NCBI GenBank assembly: GCA_903862845.1
Contig: CAIOZS010000198.1
Location: forward strand, 1-53,888
Direction: 5' to 3'
DNA length: 53,888 nt
From: an uncultured Thermoleophilia bacterium
GTDB taxonomy: Bacteria; Actinomycetota; Thermoleophilia; UBA2241
Of this stretch, positions 25,407 to 34,323 are shown one piece after another. Position numbers and translations under genes: made by a program. Within the stretch, counting starts at the first letter, position 1, and each line of letters starts with the position of its first letter. The notes beneath the pieces are model-generated. The model had not been told where the DNA came from. It was given only the letters and a program-made list of their open reading frames with translations, and did no database searches.

Positions 25407-25874
25407 AAGTCACACCTCCAGATCAGACGTACCCGACGAATCGGGCTCGATTCTAGCGCGCTGTCCGAGGGAGGCAAGGGGCACGCGCCGAGGAGCACGG
25501 ACGTGCAGCCACGCTCGCGGCCTTCCTGTATACTCGCCCGACCCTCGTTCCCCCGCCGGTCCGGCAGATGAGGAGAGGCCGAGATGAGTTCGCTCTTGAT
25601 GGGCTTGGATCCCCGGGCCCCAGTGTGCGCGGAGCGCTCGTGGACGCGCGCGGCGGCCGCGTGATCGTGGCGGCCCGGCCGCAGAGACCGGCGCCCGCGA
25701 CGGGAGCCAGGTTCTTCGCCCCGTGCTCGGCGCGGTCCGCAGCCAACGCGCCGGCCACCGACCCATCGCAGGCCGGCAAGACTCCGTTCTTCGATCCGCC
25801 CAAGAACAACCTGGCCACGCGACGCGACGCCCGGCGGACCACGGCGTGAAGCGTCCGGGCGACCGGAGGGCACC
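25407..25874. other. Intergenic region before the aminotransferase gene
   Basis: A 468-base gap. It contains TATACT at 25529-25534, an unusually good -10 box for this GC content, but without a recognisable -35. A 26-codon ORF (25584-25664) follows GAGGAGAGG and could be a leader peptide, but its sequence gives no clue. No RNA element is recognised. Confidence 0.35.
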
Positions 25875-27254
25875 ATGAGCTTCTCACTGGCAGAGATCAT
25901 CAAGCAGCGGCAGCCGGACCAGTACGCGCTCCACAGCCGCCATCTCAACTCCAAGCTCACTCGAGTCCTGGGCATCATCGGCTTCGACAAGATCTGGGTG
26001 AAGGGCGAAGGCGCGTATCTTTGGGACGCTGGCGGCGAGCGCTATCTCGACCTCCTCGCCGGTTTCAGCACCTACAATCTGGGGCGCGACCATCCGACGG
26101 TGCGGCGGGCGCTCGAGGAAGCCCTCGAGCTGCAGCGACCCAACCTCGTCAAGATGGATTGCCCATTGCTCGCCGGCATCCTCGCCGAGCAGCTCGTCGC
26201 GAGGATGCCGCCCGGGCTCGACACGGTGTTCTTTGCCAACAGCGGCGCGGACGCCGTCGACACCGCCCTCAAGTTCGCCCGCGCGGCCACCGGGCGTCCG
26301 CGCGTGCTGTTTCTGGATCACGCCTTCCACGGCCTCATGCTGGGGACGCTGTCGGTCAACGGCGGCGAGCAGTTCCGCAAGGGCTTCGGAACGCTCATGC
26401 CGGGATTCGACAAGGTGCCCGCCGGCGATGCCGACGCCCTGGAGCGCGAGCTGCGCAAGGGCGACGTCGCGGCGTTCGTCGTCGAGCCCATCCAGGGCAA
26501 GAGCGTGCACGTACCCGCCGCTGACTACCTGCCGGCGGTGCAGCGTCTTTGCCGCCTGCACGGAACCGTCTTCATCTGCGACGAGGTGCAGGTCGGGATG
26601 GGGCGCAGCGGGCGCTTTCTGTGCGCCGAGCACTGGGGGCTGGAGCCGGACGTGGTGACGCTGGCGAAGTCGCTCGGCGGCGGCTTCATCCCGGTGAGCG
26701 CCACCATCATGCGGCGCAGCATCCACGACAGGATCTTCAACCGTCTCGACCGCTGCGAGGTGCACAGCACGACCTTCGGCGAGAACGAGCTCGCCATGGC
26801 CGCGGGCCTGGCCACCCTTCACGTCATGGACGAGGAACGGCTCGTGGAGCGCGCGGCGGCGCGCGGCGACCGGCTGCTCGCCGGCCTGGACGAGCTGCGC
26901 AGCCGCCACGAGATGATCGCCGACGTGCGCGGCAAGGGCCTCATCGTCGCCGTGGAGTTCCGGCCCCCACGGGCGCTCGCCCTCAAAGCCGCCTGGGCGG
27001 CGGCCGAGGCCGCGCAGAAGGGGCTGTTCGCGCAGTTCGTGGTCATGTCTCTCATGCGCGACCACCACATGCTGACCCAGGTGGGCGGCCCGGACGTCAA
27101 CATCATCAAGCTGCTGCCCCCGCTGATCATCGGGGACGAGGAGGTGGACGCGATCATCGCGGCCTTCGATGCCGTGCTGACCGAGGCGGCCAGCGTGCGC
27201 GGCAGCGTGTGGCGCCAGAGTGGCCGCCTCATCAAGCAGGCGCTGTCGCAATGA
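25875..27254 (+). CDS. Class III PLP-dependent aminotransferase
   Basis: 459 residues with GGAGGG ahead of ATG 25875. Fold-type I class III motifs: NSGADAVDTALKFAR (cofactor phosphate contacts), FHGLMLGTLS, VEPIQGK, CDEVQVGMGR with the pyridine-binding Asp, and TLAKSLGGG with the Schiff-base lysine. Class III enzymes act on omega-amino or acetylornithine-type substrates. The downstream neighbours are an HpnA-like epimerase and a zinc dehydrogenase, so oxidation of an alcohol to an aldehyde followed by transamination, to make an amino-alcohol or amino-lipid head group, is a reasonable idea. The substrate is not proven by sequence. Confidence 0.88.
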   Translation: MSFSLAEIIKQRQPDQYALHSRHLNSKLTRVLGIIGFDKIWVKGEGAYLWDAGGERYLDLLAGFSTYNLGRDHPTVRRALEEALELQRPNLVKMDCPLLAGILAEQLVARMPPGLDTVFFANSGADAVDTALKFARAATGRPRVLFLDHAFHGLMLGTLSVNGGEQFRKGFGTLMPGFDKVPAGDADALERELRKGDVAAFVVEPIQGKSVHVPAADYLPAVQRLCRLHGTVFICDEVQVGMGRSGRFLCAEHWGLEPDVVTLAKSLGGGFIPVSATIMRRSIHDRIFNRLDRCEVHSTTFGENELAMAAGLATLHVMDEERLVERAAARGDRLLAGLDELRSRHEMIADVRGKGLIVAVEFRPPRALALKAAWAAAEAAQKGLFAQFVVMSLMRDHHMLTQVGGPDVNIIKLLPPLIIGDEEVDAIIAAFDAVLTEAASVRGSVWRQSGRLIKQALSQ

Positions 27255-27327
27255 GCCGCCGGCTTGCAGTCGTCCGCCGGCCGGCGGTCGCCGGCGGCGA
27301 GCGCGTCGACCTCCCGGAGGAGCTGAC

Positions 27328-29634
27328 ATGCGTGCCTTCGTGACCGGCGGCGCCGGGTTCATCGGCGGAGCCGTCGTGCGGCGGCTCCTGGCAGAAGGGT
27401 ACGACGTCAGGGCCCTCGTGCGCCCGGGCGAGGCCGCTCCCCTGCTCGAAGGTCTGCCCGTCGAGCGCATCGTCGGCGACCTTGCCGATCTGGAGGCCCT
27501 GCAGCGCGGCGCCGAGGGCTGCGACCAGGTCTTTCACCTGGCCGCGCTGTACAGCTTCTGGGGACATCCGTGGGAGGAGTTCTACCGCTCCAACGTCGAG
27601 GGCACGAGAAACGCGCTGCAGACCGCATGGGACGCCGGCGCATCACGGATCGTGTACACCAGCTCCATCGCGACTCTCGCGCAGCCGCCCGCGGACGGCT
27701 CGCCCGCGGACGAGGAGACGCCCAGTGGCCTCACCGACATGCTCGGTCACTACAAGCGCTCCAAGTTCATGGCCGAAGAGGTGGCCCAGGACTTCGCCCG
27801 CCGGGGCGCGCCGGTGGTGATCGTGAATCCCGCCATGCCCGTCGGCATCGGCGACCACACGCCGACGCCCTCGGGGCGGATGATCATCGACTTCCTGAAC
27901 GGCCACATGCCGGCCTACGTCGACACCTGCCTCACGGTGGTGGACGTGGACGACGTGGCGCTCGGCCACCTGCTCGCTGCTCGCAAGGGTCGCGTCGGCG
28001 AGAGGTACATCCTCGGCGGTGAGATCCTCACGCTCAAGCAGCTGCTGGACCTCCTCTCCGAGGTGTCCGGGCTGCCACTGGTGCGCTGGCGCATCCCGCA
28101 CGCCCTGGCGCTGGCCTGGAGCTACGTCGATGTGTCCCTGGCCGCGGTCGACCGCCGGCACGTGCCCGTGGCCACGCCGACGAGCGCCCGTCTGTCATGG
28201 AGGCGCGAGGCGTTTTCGTCCGCCAAAGCGGTCCGCGACCTGGGGTTCCCGCAGACCCCGGCGCGGGAGGCGCTGCGCAAGGCGGTGGAGTGGTATCGAG
28301 CCAACGGCTACGCGCCGCCGGCGCCGCCGCGTGCGGAGCTCACACGAAGGAGTGCAGATGACATGCCTCGCCCGGAACGAGCCATGAAGGCGGTGGTGTT
28401 CGACTTCGACCTGCCGCGCATCGTCTACGCCAGGGCGGCGGGCCGGCTGTCCCCGCAGGCGTTTCTCTCGACGCTGGGGCCGACGACGCTGAAGGACGTC
28501 CCCGAGCCGTCACTGCTTGGGGACGATTGGACCGTCGTGCGCACGGCCCTTTGCGGGGTCTGCGGCAGCGACACCAAGCTGCACTTCATGGACGCCGACA
28601 TGGACAACCCGCTCAGCGGCCTCGTGTCCTTCCCCTGCATCCCCGGCCACGAGGTCGTCGGCGTGGTGGAGCAGGCCGGCCCGGCGGTGAGCCGCGTCGC
28701 TGTCGGCCAGCGCGTGGCGCTCAACCCGTGGCTGTGGTGTGCCCCCCGGGGCATCAGCCCCGTGTGCCCCGCCTGCGAGGCAGGGCATTACTTTCTGTGC
28801 GAGCATTTCGCTGACGGCGCGCTCGCACCGGGGATGCACACGGGCAACTGCCGGAGCGTGGGCGGCGGGTTCGCCCCCCTGCTGCCGGCGCACGAATCCC
28901 AGCTCTTCCCGATCCCCGAAAAGGTGAGCTGGGACGAGGCCGTGCTCGCCGACCCGTTCTCGGTGAGCATGCACGCCGTGCTCAAGGCGCCCCCGGCGGA
29001 CGGCGCGCGGGCGCTGATCTACGGCTGCGGCACGCTCGGTCTGCTCACCATCGCTTTTCTCAGGGCGGCCTACCCTCGCGCCGAGATCGTCGCCGTCGCC
29101 CGCCACGGCTTCCAGGCGGAGCTGGCGCGTGCCATGGGAGCGCACGCCGTCGTGCGTGCCGGCTCGACCGCCGAGCTCGTCGCGGCGGTGGCACGGCTCA
29201 GCGGCGAACGCCTCATCGAGCCGCGCTTCGGGCCACCCTGGCTGCACGGCGGGATCGACGTGGTCTACGACACCGTGGGGTCGGCGGAGACGCTGGCCGC
29301 GGGCATCCGCGTGGCGCGCCCCCGCGCCCGCATCGTCATCACCGGCGTGAGCCGGCCGAAGCGCTTCGAGTGGACGCCCCACTACTTCAAGGAGATCGAG
29401 CTGGTCGGCTCCAACGCCTTCGGCATCGAGGAGGTCGAGGGGCAGCGGAAGCACGCCTTCGAGGTCTTCTTCGACCTCCTCGACCGGGGCAGACTCGAGC
29501 TGCCGGCGCTGGTCACGCACCGCTTCAGCCTCGATCGCTACCAGGACGCTCTTCTGGTAGCGCATGCGAAAGGCCGCAACCGCGCCGTGAAAGTGGTCTT
29601 CGACTTCGCGGTGGGCGGCGCGCCGGCGCCCTGA
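27328..29634 (+). CDS. HpnA-like NAD-dependent epimerase fused in frame to a zinc alcohol dehydrogenase
   Basis: One uninterrupted frame of 768 residues from ATG 27328, which follows GGAGGAG. The first part (about 1-340) is an extended SDR: TGGAGFIGGAVV (NAD site), YKRSKFMAE (catalytic YxxxK) and, strikingly, TPSGRMIIDFLNGHMPAYVD and GERYILGG, typical of hopanoid-associated HpnA. The second part (from about 346) is a medium-chain dehydrogenase: CGVCGSDTK, GHEVVG and CPACEAGHYFLCEHF (zinc), then YGCGTLGLLT (NAD). A good internal ribosome site and start exist at 28347-28365, so two separate proteins were probably the ancestral state. No squalene-hopene cyclase is present, so hopanoid synthesis is not implied. 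Confidence 0.82.
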   Translation: MRAFVTGGAGFIGGAVVRRLLAEGYDVRALVRPGEAAPLLEGLPVERIVGDLADLEALQRGAEGCDQVFHLAALYSFWGHPWEEFYRSNVEGTRNALQTAWDAGASRIVYTSSIATLAQPPADGSPADEETPSGLTDMLGHYKRSKFMAEEVAQDFARRGAPVVIVNPAMPVGIGDHTPTPSGRMIIDFLNGHMPAYVDTCLTVVDVDDVALGHLLAARKGRVGERYILGGEILTLKQLLDLLSEVSGLPLVRWRIPHALALAWSYVDVSLAAVDRRHVPVATPTSARLSWRREAFSSAKAVRDLGFPQTPAREALRKAVEWYRANGYAPPAPPRAELTRRSADDMPRPERAMKAVVFDFDLPRIVYARAAGRLSPQAFLSTLGPTTLKDVPEPSLLGDDWTVVRTALCGVCGSDTKLHFMDADMDNPLSGLVSFPCIPGHEVVGVVEQAGPAVSRVAVGQRVALNPWLWCAPRGISPVCPACEAGHYFLCEHFADGALAPGMHTGNCRSVGGGFAPLLPAHESQLFPIPEKVSWDEAVLADPFSVSMHAVLKAPPADGARALIYGCGTLGLLTIAFLRAAYPRAEIVAVARHGFQAELARAMGAHAVVRAGSTAELVAAVARLSGERLIEPRFGPPWLHGGIDVVYDTVGSAETLAAGIRVARPRARIVITGVSRPKRFEWTPHYFKEIELVGSNAFGIEEVEGQRKHAFEVFFDLLDRGRLELPALVTHRFSLDRYQDALLVAHAKGRNRAVKVVFDFAVGGAPAP
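28345..28365 (+). promoter_or_regulatory. Junction with lost stop codon and internal ribosome site
   Basis: The in-frame CGA codon at 28345-28347 is one base from TGA. It is directly followed by AAGGAG (28347-28352) and an in-frame ATG at 28363 (another at 28384). If CGA were TGA, the epimerase would end here and the dehydrogenase would have a normal start. Confidence 0.6.
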
Positions 29635-29650
29635 GCGAACCTCCTACGCC

Positions 29651-30976
29651 ATGAGCGCACCGATTGACGCCTCCCGCAGCGAGGCCGTCCGCGGGGAAAC
29701 CCCAGCCGCCGGGCCCGCCTGTCCCGCGCCCGGCGGCGGCCGTGCGACGCCCGAGCTGACGCGGCTCACCGCCAGGCTCGGGCTGCTGATGATCGCCGCC
29801 GGCGAGACGGTCGCCCGGACCCACGCGGCGCTGAGGCGCATCGCCGGCGCCTACGGCGTCACCGACTGCAGCTTCTACACGCTGCCCACGGGCGCCATCG
29901 CCGTGCTCCGCGACCGCGGCGACCTGCGCGTCGAGATGGCCGCGGAGGGTGCCCGAGCGCTGCGCCTCGACCAGGTGCAGGCGCTCTACGACCTCGTCGA
30001 AGCGGCCGAGGGGGGCGCGATCGATCCCGCCGACGGCCTGGCGCGTCTCGATGCCATCCTGGCGGCGAAGCCCCGCTACCACCCCCTGGTCCTGATCGCC
30101 GGCCACGGCCTCGCCACGCTGGGCTTCGCCCTGATCCTGCAGTTGGCATGGCCGGTGACGGCCGTCGCCGTGGTGCTGGGCCTGTTGGCCGGCACCCTCC
30201 GCATCCTCGGCACCACGGTCCATCGCCTCGAGATGCTGCGACCGGTCATCACGTCGTTCGTCTGCGGATGCGTCGTCTTTCTCATGGCCCGCCAGGGCCT
30301 CGTCGACGCCCCCTACCATGCGCTGGTCCCGCCGCTGCTGCTCAGCCTGCCGTTCGTGCCGCTCACGCTGGCCACCCTGGAGCTCGCCGACCGGCAGATC
30401 GTCTCGGGCGCCGGCCGACTGGCCTACGCCCTGGTACAGGTGGCGCTGCTGGTGTTCGGACTGCTTGCCGCCCAGCAGGTGGTCCATCTGCCGCCGGCCG
30501 ACGCCGTCACGAGCGCCGCGGCCGACCTCGGCAGGTGGGCGCCGTGGGCGGGCACGCTGCTGTTCGCCGTGGGCGTCGCGCTTCACTTCGCGGCGCCGCT
30601 GCGCGTCCTGCCGTGGCTGTTCGCCGTCTGCCTGGCGGCGCGCGTCGGACTGGAGCTCGGCGACGCCGCAGGCAGCCCCTATCTGGCCGCCGTGTGCGGG
30701 GCCGTCCTCATGGCACTCGTCGCCGAATGGGCGGCCGCCCACACCTCGGGGCCGCCTCGCCTCGTCACGTTCTCGCCGACGTTCATTCTGCTGATCCCCG
30801 GAACGCTCGCGCTGACCGGCTTCACGCAGATCTTCGGGCCGGAATTTGCCATCGGGATGACCGATCTTACGACCGCGTTGTTCGTCCTCGTCGCCATCGC
30901 CGTGGGCCTTATGGTCGGACTCGGGCTGTACGAAACCGGCGCCCGGATCCTGGGCGGACGGGCGCCGCAGCTGTGA
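29651..30976 (+). CDS. ThrE-like threonine/serine exporter family protein
   Basis: 441 residues. A soluble N-terminal part (TARLGLLMIAAGETVARTHAALRRIA ... FYTLPTGAIAVL, given as two blocks) is the DUF1212/YjjP-type domain, followed by about ten transmembrane helices including YHPLVLIAGHGLATLGFALI and a second YjjB-like half with FSPTFILLIPGTLALTGF. This is the fused ThrE layout. It would export small amino acids or related metabolites. It starts 16 bases after the dehydrogenase stop, so it is probably co-transcribed with the aminotransferase cluster and could export its product. No strong ribosome site is seen. Confidence 0.8.
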   Translation: MSAPIDASRSEAVRGETPAAGPACPAPGGGRATPELTRLTARLGLLMIAAGETVARTHAALRRIAGAYGVTDCSFYTLPTGAIAVLRDRGDLRVEMAAEGARALRLDQVQALYDLVEAAEGGAIDPADGLARLDAILAAKPRYHPLVLIAGHGLATLGFALILQLAWPVTAVAVVLGLLAGTLRILGTTVHRLEMLRPVITSFVCGCVVFLMARQGLVDAPYHALVPPLLLSLPFVPLTLATLELADRQIVSGAGRLAYALVQVALLVFGLLAAQQVVHLPPADAVTSAAADLGRWAPWAGTLLFAVGVALHFAAPLRVLPWLFAVCLAARVGLELGDAAGSPYLAAVCGAVLMALVAEWAAAHTSGPPRLVTFSPTFILLIPGTLALTGFTQIFGPEFAIGMTDLTTALFVLVAIAVGLMVGLGLYETGARILGGRAPQL

Positions 30977-31050
30977 GCGGCGCTTCGGCAACGGCCGCCT
31001 TGGAGGGTGAGGGCGAGCGGCCCCGCGCACTGCCGCGCAAGCCCTGACGT

Positions 31051-31088
31051 CAGCGGCCGCCGGGGCCCGGGGGCCGCGGCGGCCGCTG
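31051..31088. terminator. Strong hairpin between convergent genes
   Basis: An 11-bp perfect inverted repeat (CAGCGGCCGCC at 31051-31061 with 31078-31088) and a GC-only loop that can fold further. It lies in the 156-base convergent gap, so it could stop transcription from both sides. There is no T-run. Confidence 0.45.
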
Positions 31089-31132
31089 GCCCCGCGCGGG
31101 ATCGCTCCCGCGTCACCGCCGAAGCGGGTCGA

Positions 31133-31819
31133 TCAGTACTGCGAGGCGAAGGTCGTCGTCCAGAACTGCGGGCCCCACCCCTCGTGAATGGCGTAGGCGG
31201 TCGCGAAGATCTGCGAGCTGCCGTCGTAGATGCTGTCGTGACGCCAAGGATTCCAGCTCGCGGACCAGGCGACAGTCCAGTACTGGAAGAGGCCCTTGAA
31301 GGCGGAATCGGCGCCGGCCCGGCGGCGGCCTCCGGACTCGCGCATCATCATGCGGTACATGCCGTCGGCCTTCACGTGGTACCTGCGGGCGGCGATCTCG
31401 ATGATGGGCATCCACTCGGCGCGGCGCTCCCAGCCGGCGATCTGCTGCCGCTGGCGAACCTGGCCGGCGATGCGCTGCACGCGCATCTCCCAGACGCGCA
31501 CGGCCTTGCGGGCCTTGGCGACCTCGGCCTTCAGCCAATCGACGGAGGCGGGAGCAGGGGCTGAGGCCGTCTCAGGCTGTGGGGAGGCCGAGCCCGACGG
31601 CGTACCGGCGGGGCCGGTGGTCCCGGCCAGCGCGGCGGCAAGAGCCGCCTCGGCGGCCTGCAGGCGCTCGTTTGCCCGGCGCAGTTCGCGCCTGGCGATG
31701 CGCAGCTTGCCGCTCAGCGGGGTCGACGCGTCGGCGGCGGGAGCCACCAGGGCTGCGGTGAGGGCTGTGGCGACAGTGAGAAAGGCAAGGACAGCGATCC
31801 ATCTATGGCGTCGGGACAC
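31133..31819 (-). CDS. Secreted SLT-type lytic transglycosylase-like protein
   Basis: 228 residues from GTG 31819, preceded by AAAGGA. There is a signal peptide (WIAVLAFLTVATALTAALV ... ADA), then a helical, probably coiled-coil segment with a Pro/Thr/Ser linker. The C-terminal domain has MYRMMMRESGG (ES with the likely catalytic Glu), FKGLFQYW and SSQIFATAYAIHEGWGPQFW, a pattern of the SLT/lysozyme-like fold in actinobacterial proteins. It would cut or bind peptidoglycan outside the cell. The frame is open far upstream, but those residues are not protein-like. Confidence 0.8.
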   Translation of the reverse strand: MSRRHRWIAVLAFLTVATALTAALVAPAADASTPLSGKLRIARRELRRANERLQAAEAALAAALAGTTGPAGTPSGSASPQPETASAPAPASVDWLKAEVAKARKAVRVWEMRVQRIAGQVRQRQQIAGWERRAEWMPIIEIAARRYHVKADGMYRMMMRESGGRRRAGADSAFKGLFQYWTVAWSASWNPWRHDSIYDGSSQIFATAYAIHEGWGPQFWTTTFASQY

Positions 31820-31992
31820 AAGGTCCTTTCGACGAGGTTCCTCCAGCGGCAGCGGCGAGGCCTGTGCCGACGGAGCGTTCTGCGCCCCGGAGCAGCTTGA
31901 CCTGCATGCGCACGCCGCGCTGAGAAGGTATGGGGAGGCGAACGGATGAAGGGGCGCGTCGGGACGCCGCGGTTGTGCGTTCGAGGCGGCAG

Positions 31993-32634
31993 TCAACCAG
32001 AGATCGGCGGCGGCCGCAACCCGACGGGGCTGCGCGCCTCGATCTCGACGATCCAGCCGAGCACGTGGGAACGCTCGCGCAAAACCGAAAAGCCCGCCTC
32101 CCGGACGAACCTGACCGTATCTCTGTCCAGGCGGCAGCCGCCCGCGACCGCGGCCCACGCCGGCGCCGCCCAGCTCTGCAGCCGCCGCCCCGGCTGCCAC
32201 CGCAGGTGCACGTGCTCGAGCATCAGCAGGCGGCCGCCGGGGATCAGCACCCGGCGGAGCTCGCCGAGCGCCGCCGCCGGGTCGGCGACCGTGCAGAAGC
32301 TGAAGCTCGTGACGGCGGCCTCGAAGCTCGCGGCGGCGAACGGCAGGCGCTCGGCGACCCCATCGACCACGGTGACGGGCACGGCGGCGCGCGCGGCGGC
32401 GCGGCGGGCGCGCGCCGCCATGCCCGGGTCGGGTTCGAGCGCCGTGACCTCGGCGCCGTCGGGGTACCAGCGCAGCTGGCTGCCGGTGCCGGCGCCGACC
32501 TCGAGCACGCGGCCTCGGGCGCGCGCCGCCAGGCGGCGCCGCCAGGCGCCCAGAGCGGCCCGCTCAAACGGCCACATGAACGCGTCGTAGACGATCGCGT
32601 GACCGCCGGGCGGGGTTGTGTTCGCACCTGCCAT
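31993..32634 (-). CDS. Class I SAM-dependent methyltransferase
   Basis: 213 residues if started at ATG 32634; ATG 32694 in the same frame would add 20 residues. Motif I is VLEVGAGTGSQL, motif II region VTALEPDPGM, VVDGVAERLPF precedes motif IV-like SFSFCTVADP, and LIPGGRLLMLEHV follows. This is the methyltransferase type 11 pattern, similar to UbiE-like and METTL7-like small-molecule or lipid methyltransferases. The substrate cannot be told. It is divergent from the membrane protein at 32712. Confidence 0.85.
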   Translation of the reverse strand: MAGANTTPPGGHAIVYDAFMWPFERAALGAWRRRLAARARGRVLEVGAGTGSQLRWYPDGAEVTALEPDPGMAARARRAAARAAVPVTVVDGVAERLPFAAASFEAAVTSFSFCTVADPAAALGELRRVLIPGGRLLMLEHVHLRWQPGRRLQSWAAPAWAAVAGGCRLDRDTVRFVREAGFSVLRERSHVLGWIVEIEARSPVGLRPPPISG

Positions 32635-32711
32635 CGCTGAGACTAGCTCCGTCGTCGCGTCTCCGGGTTCATGCCCCGCCGGCGGGCGCCGCACACGCGG
32701 GGGCGGGAGCC

Positions 32712-33140
32712 ATGGCAGGTCTGCTCGACTTCACCAAGTACGACAAGGACGATCGCGGCGTCGCCGTGGGTCCCGAGCTGGCCGCGGAGCTGCGGCGCCT
32801 CGCCAACCTCTTCCTCGTCTCGAGCATCACGCTCGTGCTCTTCCTCACGCGCGCTTTCGCCGAAGTCTTCAGGGTCACGTTCATCCCCAGACCCGCCTAC
32901 GTGGTGTGGGGCGTCGTCATGCTCACCGGCTGGGCCATGACCTACGTCTACGGCGTCTTCGTCACGTTCAAGGCACGGCGCTGGGGCTGGTTCGCCCTGT
33001 GCGTGATCCCCTTCACCTGCGTGCCGGCCGCGGCCGCCTACGCGTGGATCCGCCGGCAAGAGATCGAGCGCACGGTGCTCGGCGAGGACCGCACGCCGGC
33101 CGGCCGGCAGAAGCGCGGGGGACGCAAGACCAGGCGCTGA
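32712..33140 (+). CDS. Small membrane protein with three helices
   Basis: 142 residues from ATG 32712, preceded by GGGCGGGAG. An acidic N-terminus (FTKYDKDDRGVAVGPELAAE) is followed by three hydrophobic helices (LFLVSSITLVLFLT, YVVWGVVMLTGWAMTYVYGV, WGWFALCVIPFTCVPAAAAY) and a very basic tail (GRQKRGGRKTRR). No family is recognised. It is followed 36 bases later by the flippase-like gene and may be in one operon with the two polytopic proteins. Confidence 0.7.
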   Translation: MAGLLDFTKYDKDDRGVAVGPELAAELRRLANLFLVSSITLVLFLTRAFAEVFRVTFIPRPAYVVWGVVMLTGWAMTYVYGVFVTFKARRWGWFALCVIPFTCVPAAAAYAWIRRQEIERTVLGEDRTPAGRQKRGGRKTRR

Positions 33141-33176
33141 CCCACGCCCCGGGCGCCGTGATACCCTGCCAAGGTC

Positions 33177-34190
33177 ATGCCCGCCCCCTCCCCCGCCCCG
33201 CGGCGCACGCACCGCTTGCGCGCCGCCATCATCTTCCTCGTCATCGTGGTCGCGCTGTTTCTCATCCTGCCGCGACTTGCCGGGCAGAAGCACGCGCTCG
33301 ACCTCCTGCGCGCGGCAAGCTTGCCCCTGCTCGTCGTCGCGGTGGCGGTCGAATGCGTCTCCCTGCTCTTCTATTCGATGCTCTTCCGCCGGCTTCTCGG
33401 CCTTCTGCGATATCCTCTCGGCCTCGGCCTCGCGCTGCGCATCAACCTCGCCGGCCTGGCCGCCGCCCATCTGTTCTCGGCGGGCGGCGTGGGCGGCGCC
33501 GCCGTTACCTACCGCGTACTCCAGAAGCGCGGGATGCCGCACTCTCGCGTCCTCATCGCGGTGATCTTCCAGAACGCCTTTGCCTACAGCGTCCTCTTCG
33601 CGCTCTTCGCCGTCGGGCTGGTCGTTCTTGTGCTTCGCGGCCAGGCCAACGACTTTGCCCTGGTCCTCGCGACACTCTTTCTTTTGCTCCTCCTCGTGCT
33701 CGCGGGGTACGGCTTCTGGCTGCTCAACCACACGAGCGCCCTGCGCCGACAGGCGCGGCAGGTGGTTGGCTGGCTCAACCGGCGCAGCAGCCGCATCGAC
33801 ATCTCGCTCTCGCAGCTCGACGAATGGCTCGACGGCGTCGTCGACGGCTGGCGGCTGCTCCGCCAGGACGGCCGTCGCCACATCCGTACCCTCGGCTTCG
33901 CCTGCGGCTACTGGGCCTTCGACATCGTCTGCCTCGTGCTGGTGATGCTGGCCTTCCACGAGTGGGTCCCGGTCGCCTACCTGCTGATCGCCTACGGCGT
34001 AGCCAACGTGGTCGGCTCGTTCTCGCCGACGCCCGGCGGCCTCGGCGCCGTTGAGGGCGTCATGATCGCCCTCCTCGCAGGGTTCGGCCTGGCCTCCAGC
34101 GCGGCCGTCGCGGTGGTCCTCGTCTACCGCCTCATCAACTTCTGGCTGCCGATCCCCGTCGGGCTCGGCACCTACCTCAGCCTCCGCTAG
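33177..34190 (+). CDS. Flippase-like membrane protein, LPG-synthase TM region type (copy 1)
   Basis: 337 residues from ATG 33177 with about eight transmembrane helices. Family features of UPF0104/AglD and the membrane half of lysyl-phosphatidylglycerol synthase are visible: LFSAGGVGGAAVTYRVL, SFSPTPGGLGAVEGVMI and VVLVYRLINFWLPIPVG. There is no soluble aminoacyl-transferase domain, so the likely role is lipid flipping or glycolipid modification. The downstream gene (34324) is a close paralogue. Confidence 0.82.
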   Translation: MPAPSPAPRRTHRLRAAIIFLVIVVALFLILPRLAGQKHALDLLRAASLPLLVVAVAVECVSLLFYSMLFRRLLGLLRYPLGLGLALRINLAGLAAAHLFSAGGVGGAAVTYRVLQKRGMPHSRVLIAVIFQNAFAYSVLFALFAVGLVVLVLRGQANDFALVLATLFLLLLLVLAGYGFWLLNHTSALRRQARQVVGWLNRRSSRIDISLSQLDEWLDGVVDGWRLLRQDGRRHIRTLGFACGYWAFDIVCLVLVMLAFHEWVPVAYLLIAYGVANVVGSFSPTPGGLGAVEGVMIALLAGFGLASSAAVAVVLVYRLINFWLPIPVGLGTYLSLR

Positions 34191-34323
34191 CCCGCGGGCG
34201 CCGCCGGTCGGCGCCGCCGCCACAGCGTCCCGCGCGTGTGGTACTGTCTTGAGCTTGGCGGGCGCCGGCCGACTGGGGAGGTAGCCCATCAAGAGGACTC
34301 TCCGCCATATCGCCGTCTTCGCC

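Noticed and set aside
25568..25849. 93-codon plus-strand frame in the intergenic region
   Set aside because: No ribosome site at its start and a composition typical of non-coding GC-rich DNA.
27251..27343. 30-codon ORF overlapping the aminotransferase stop (ATGA)
   Set aside because: It overlaps the ribosome site and start of the epimerase, has no ribosome site of its own and an Arg/Val/Pro composition without features.
27328..28344. Hopanoid biosynthesis locus
   Set aside because: The epimerase is HpnA-like, but no cyclase, HpnH or HpnG gene is in the window, so only the family similarity is claimed.
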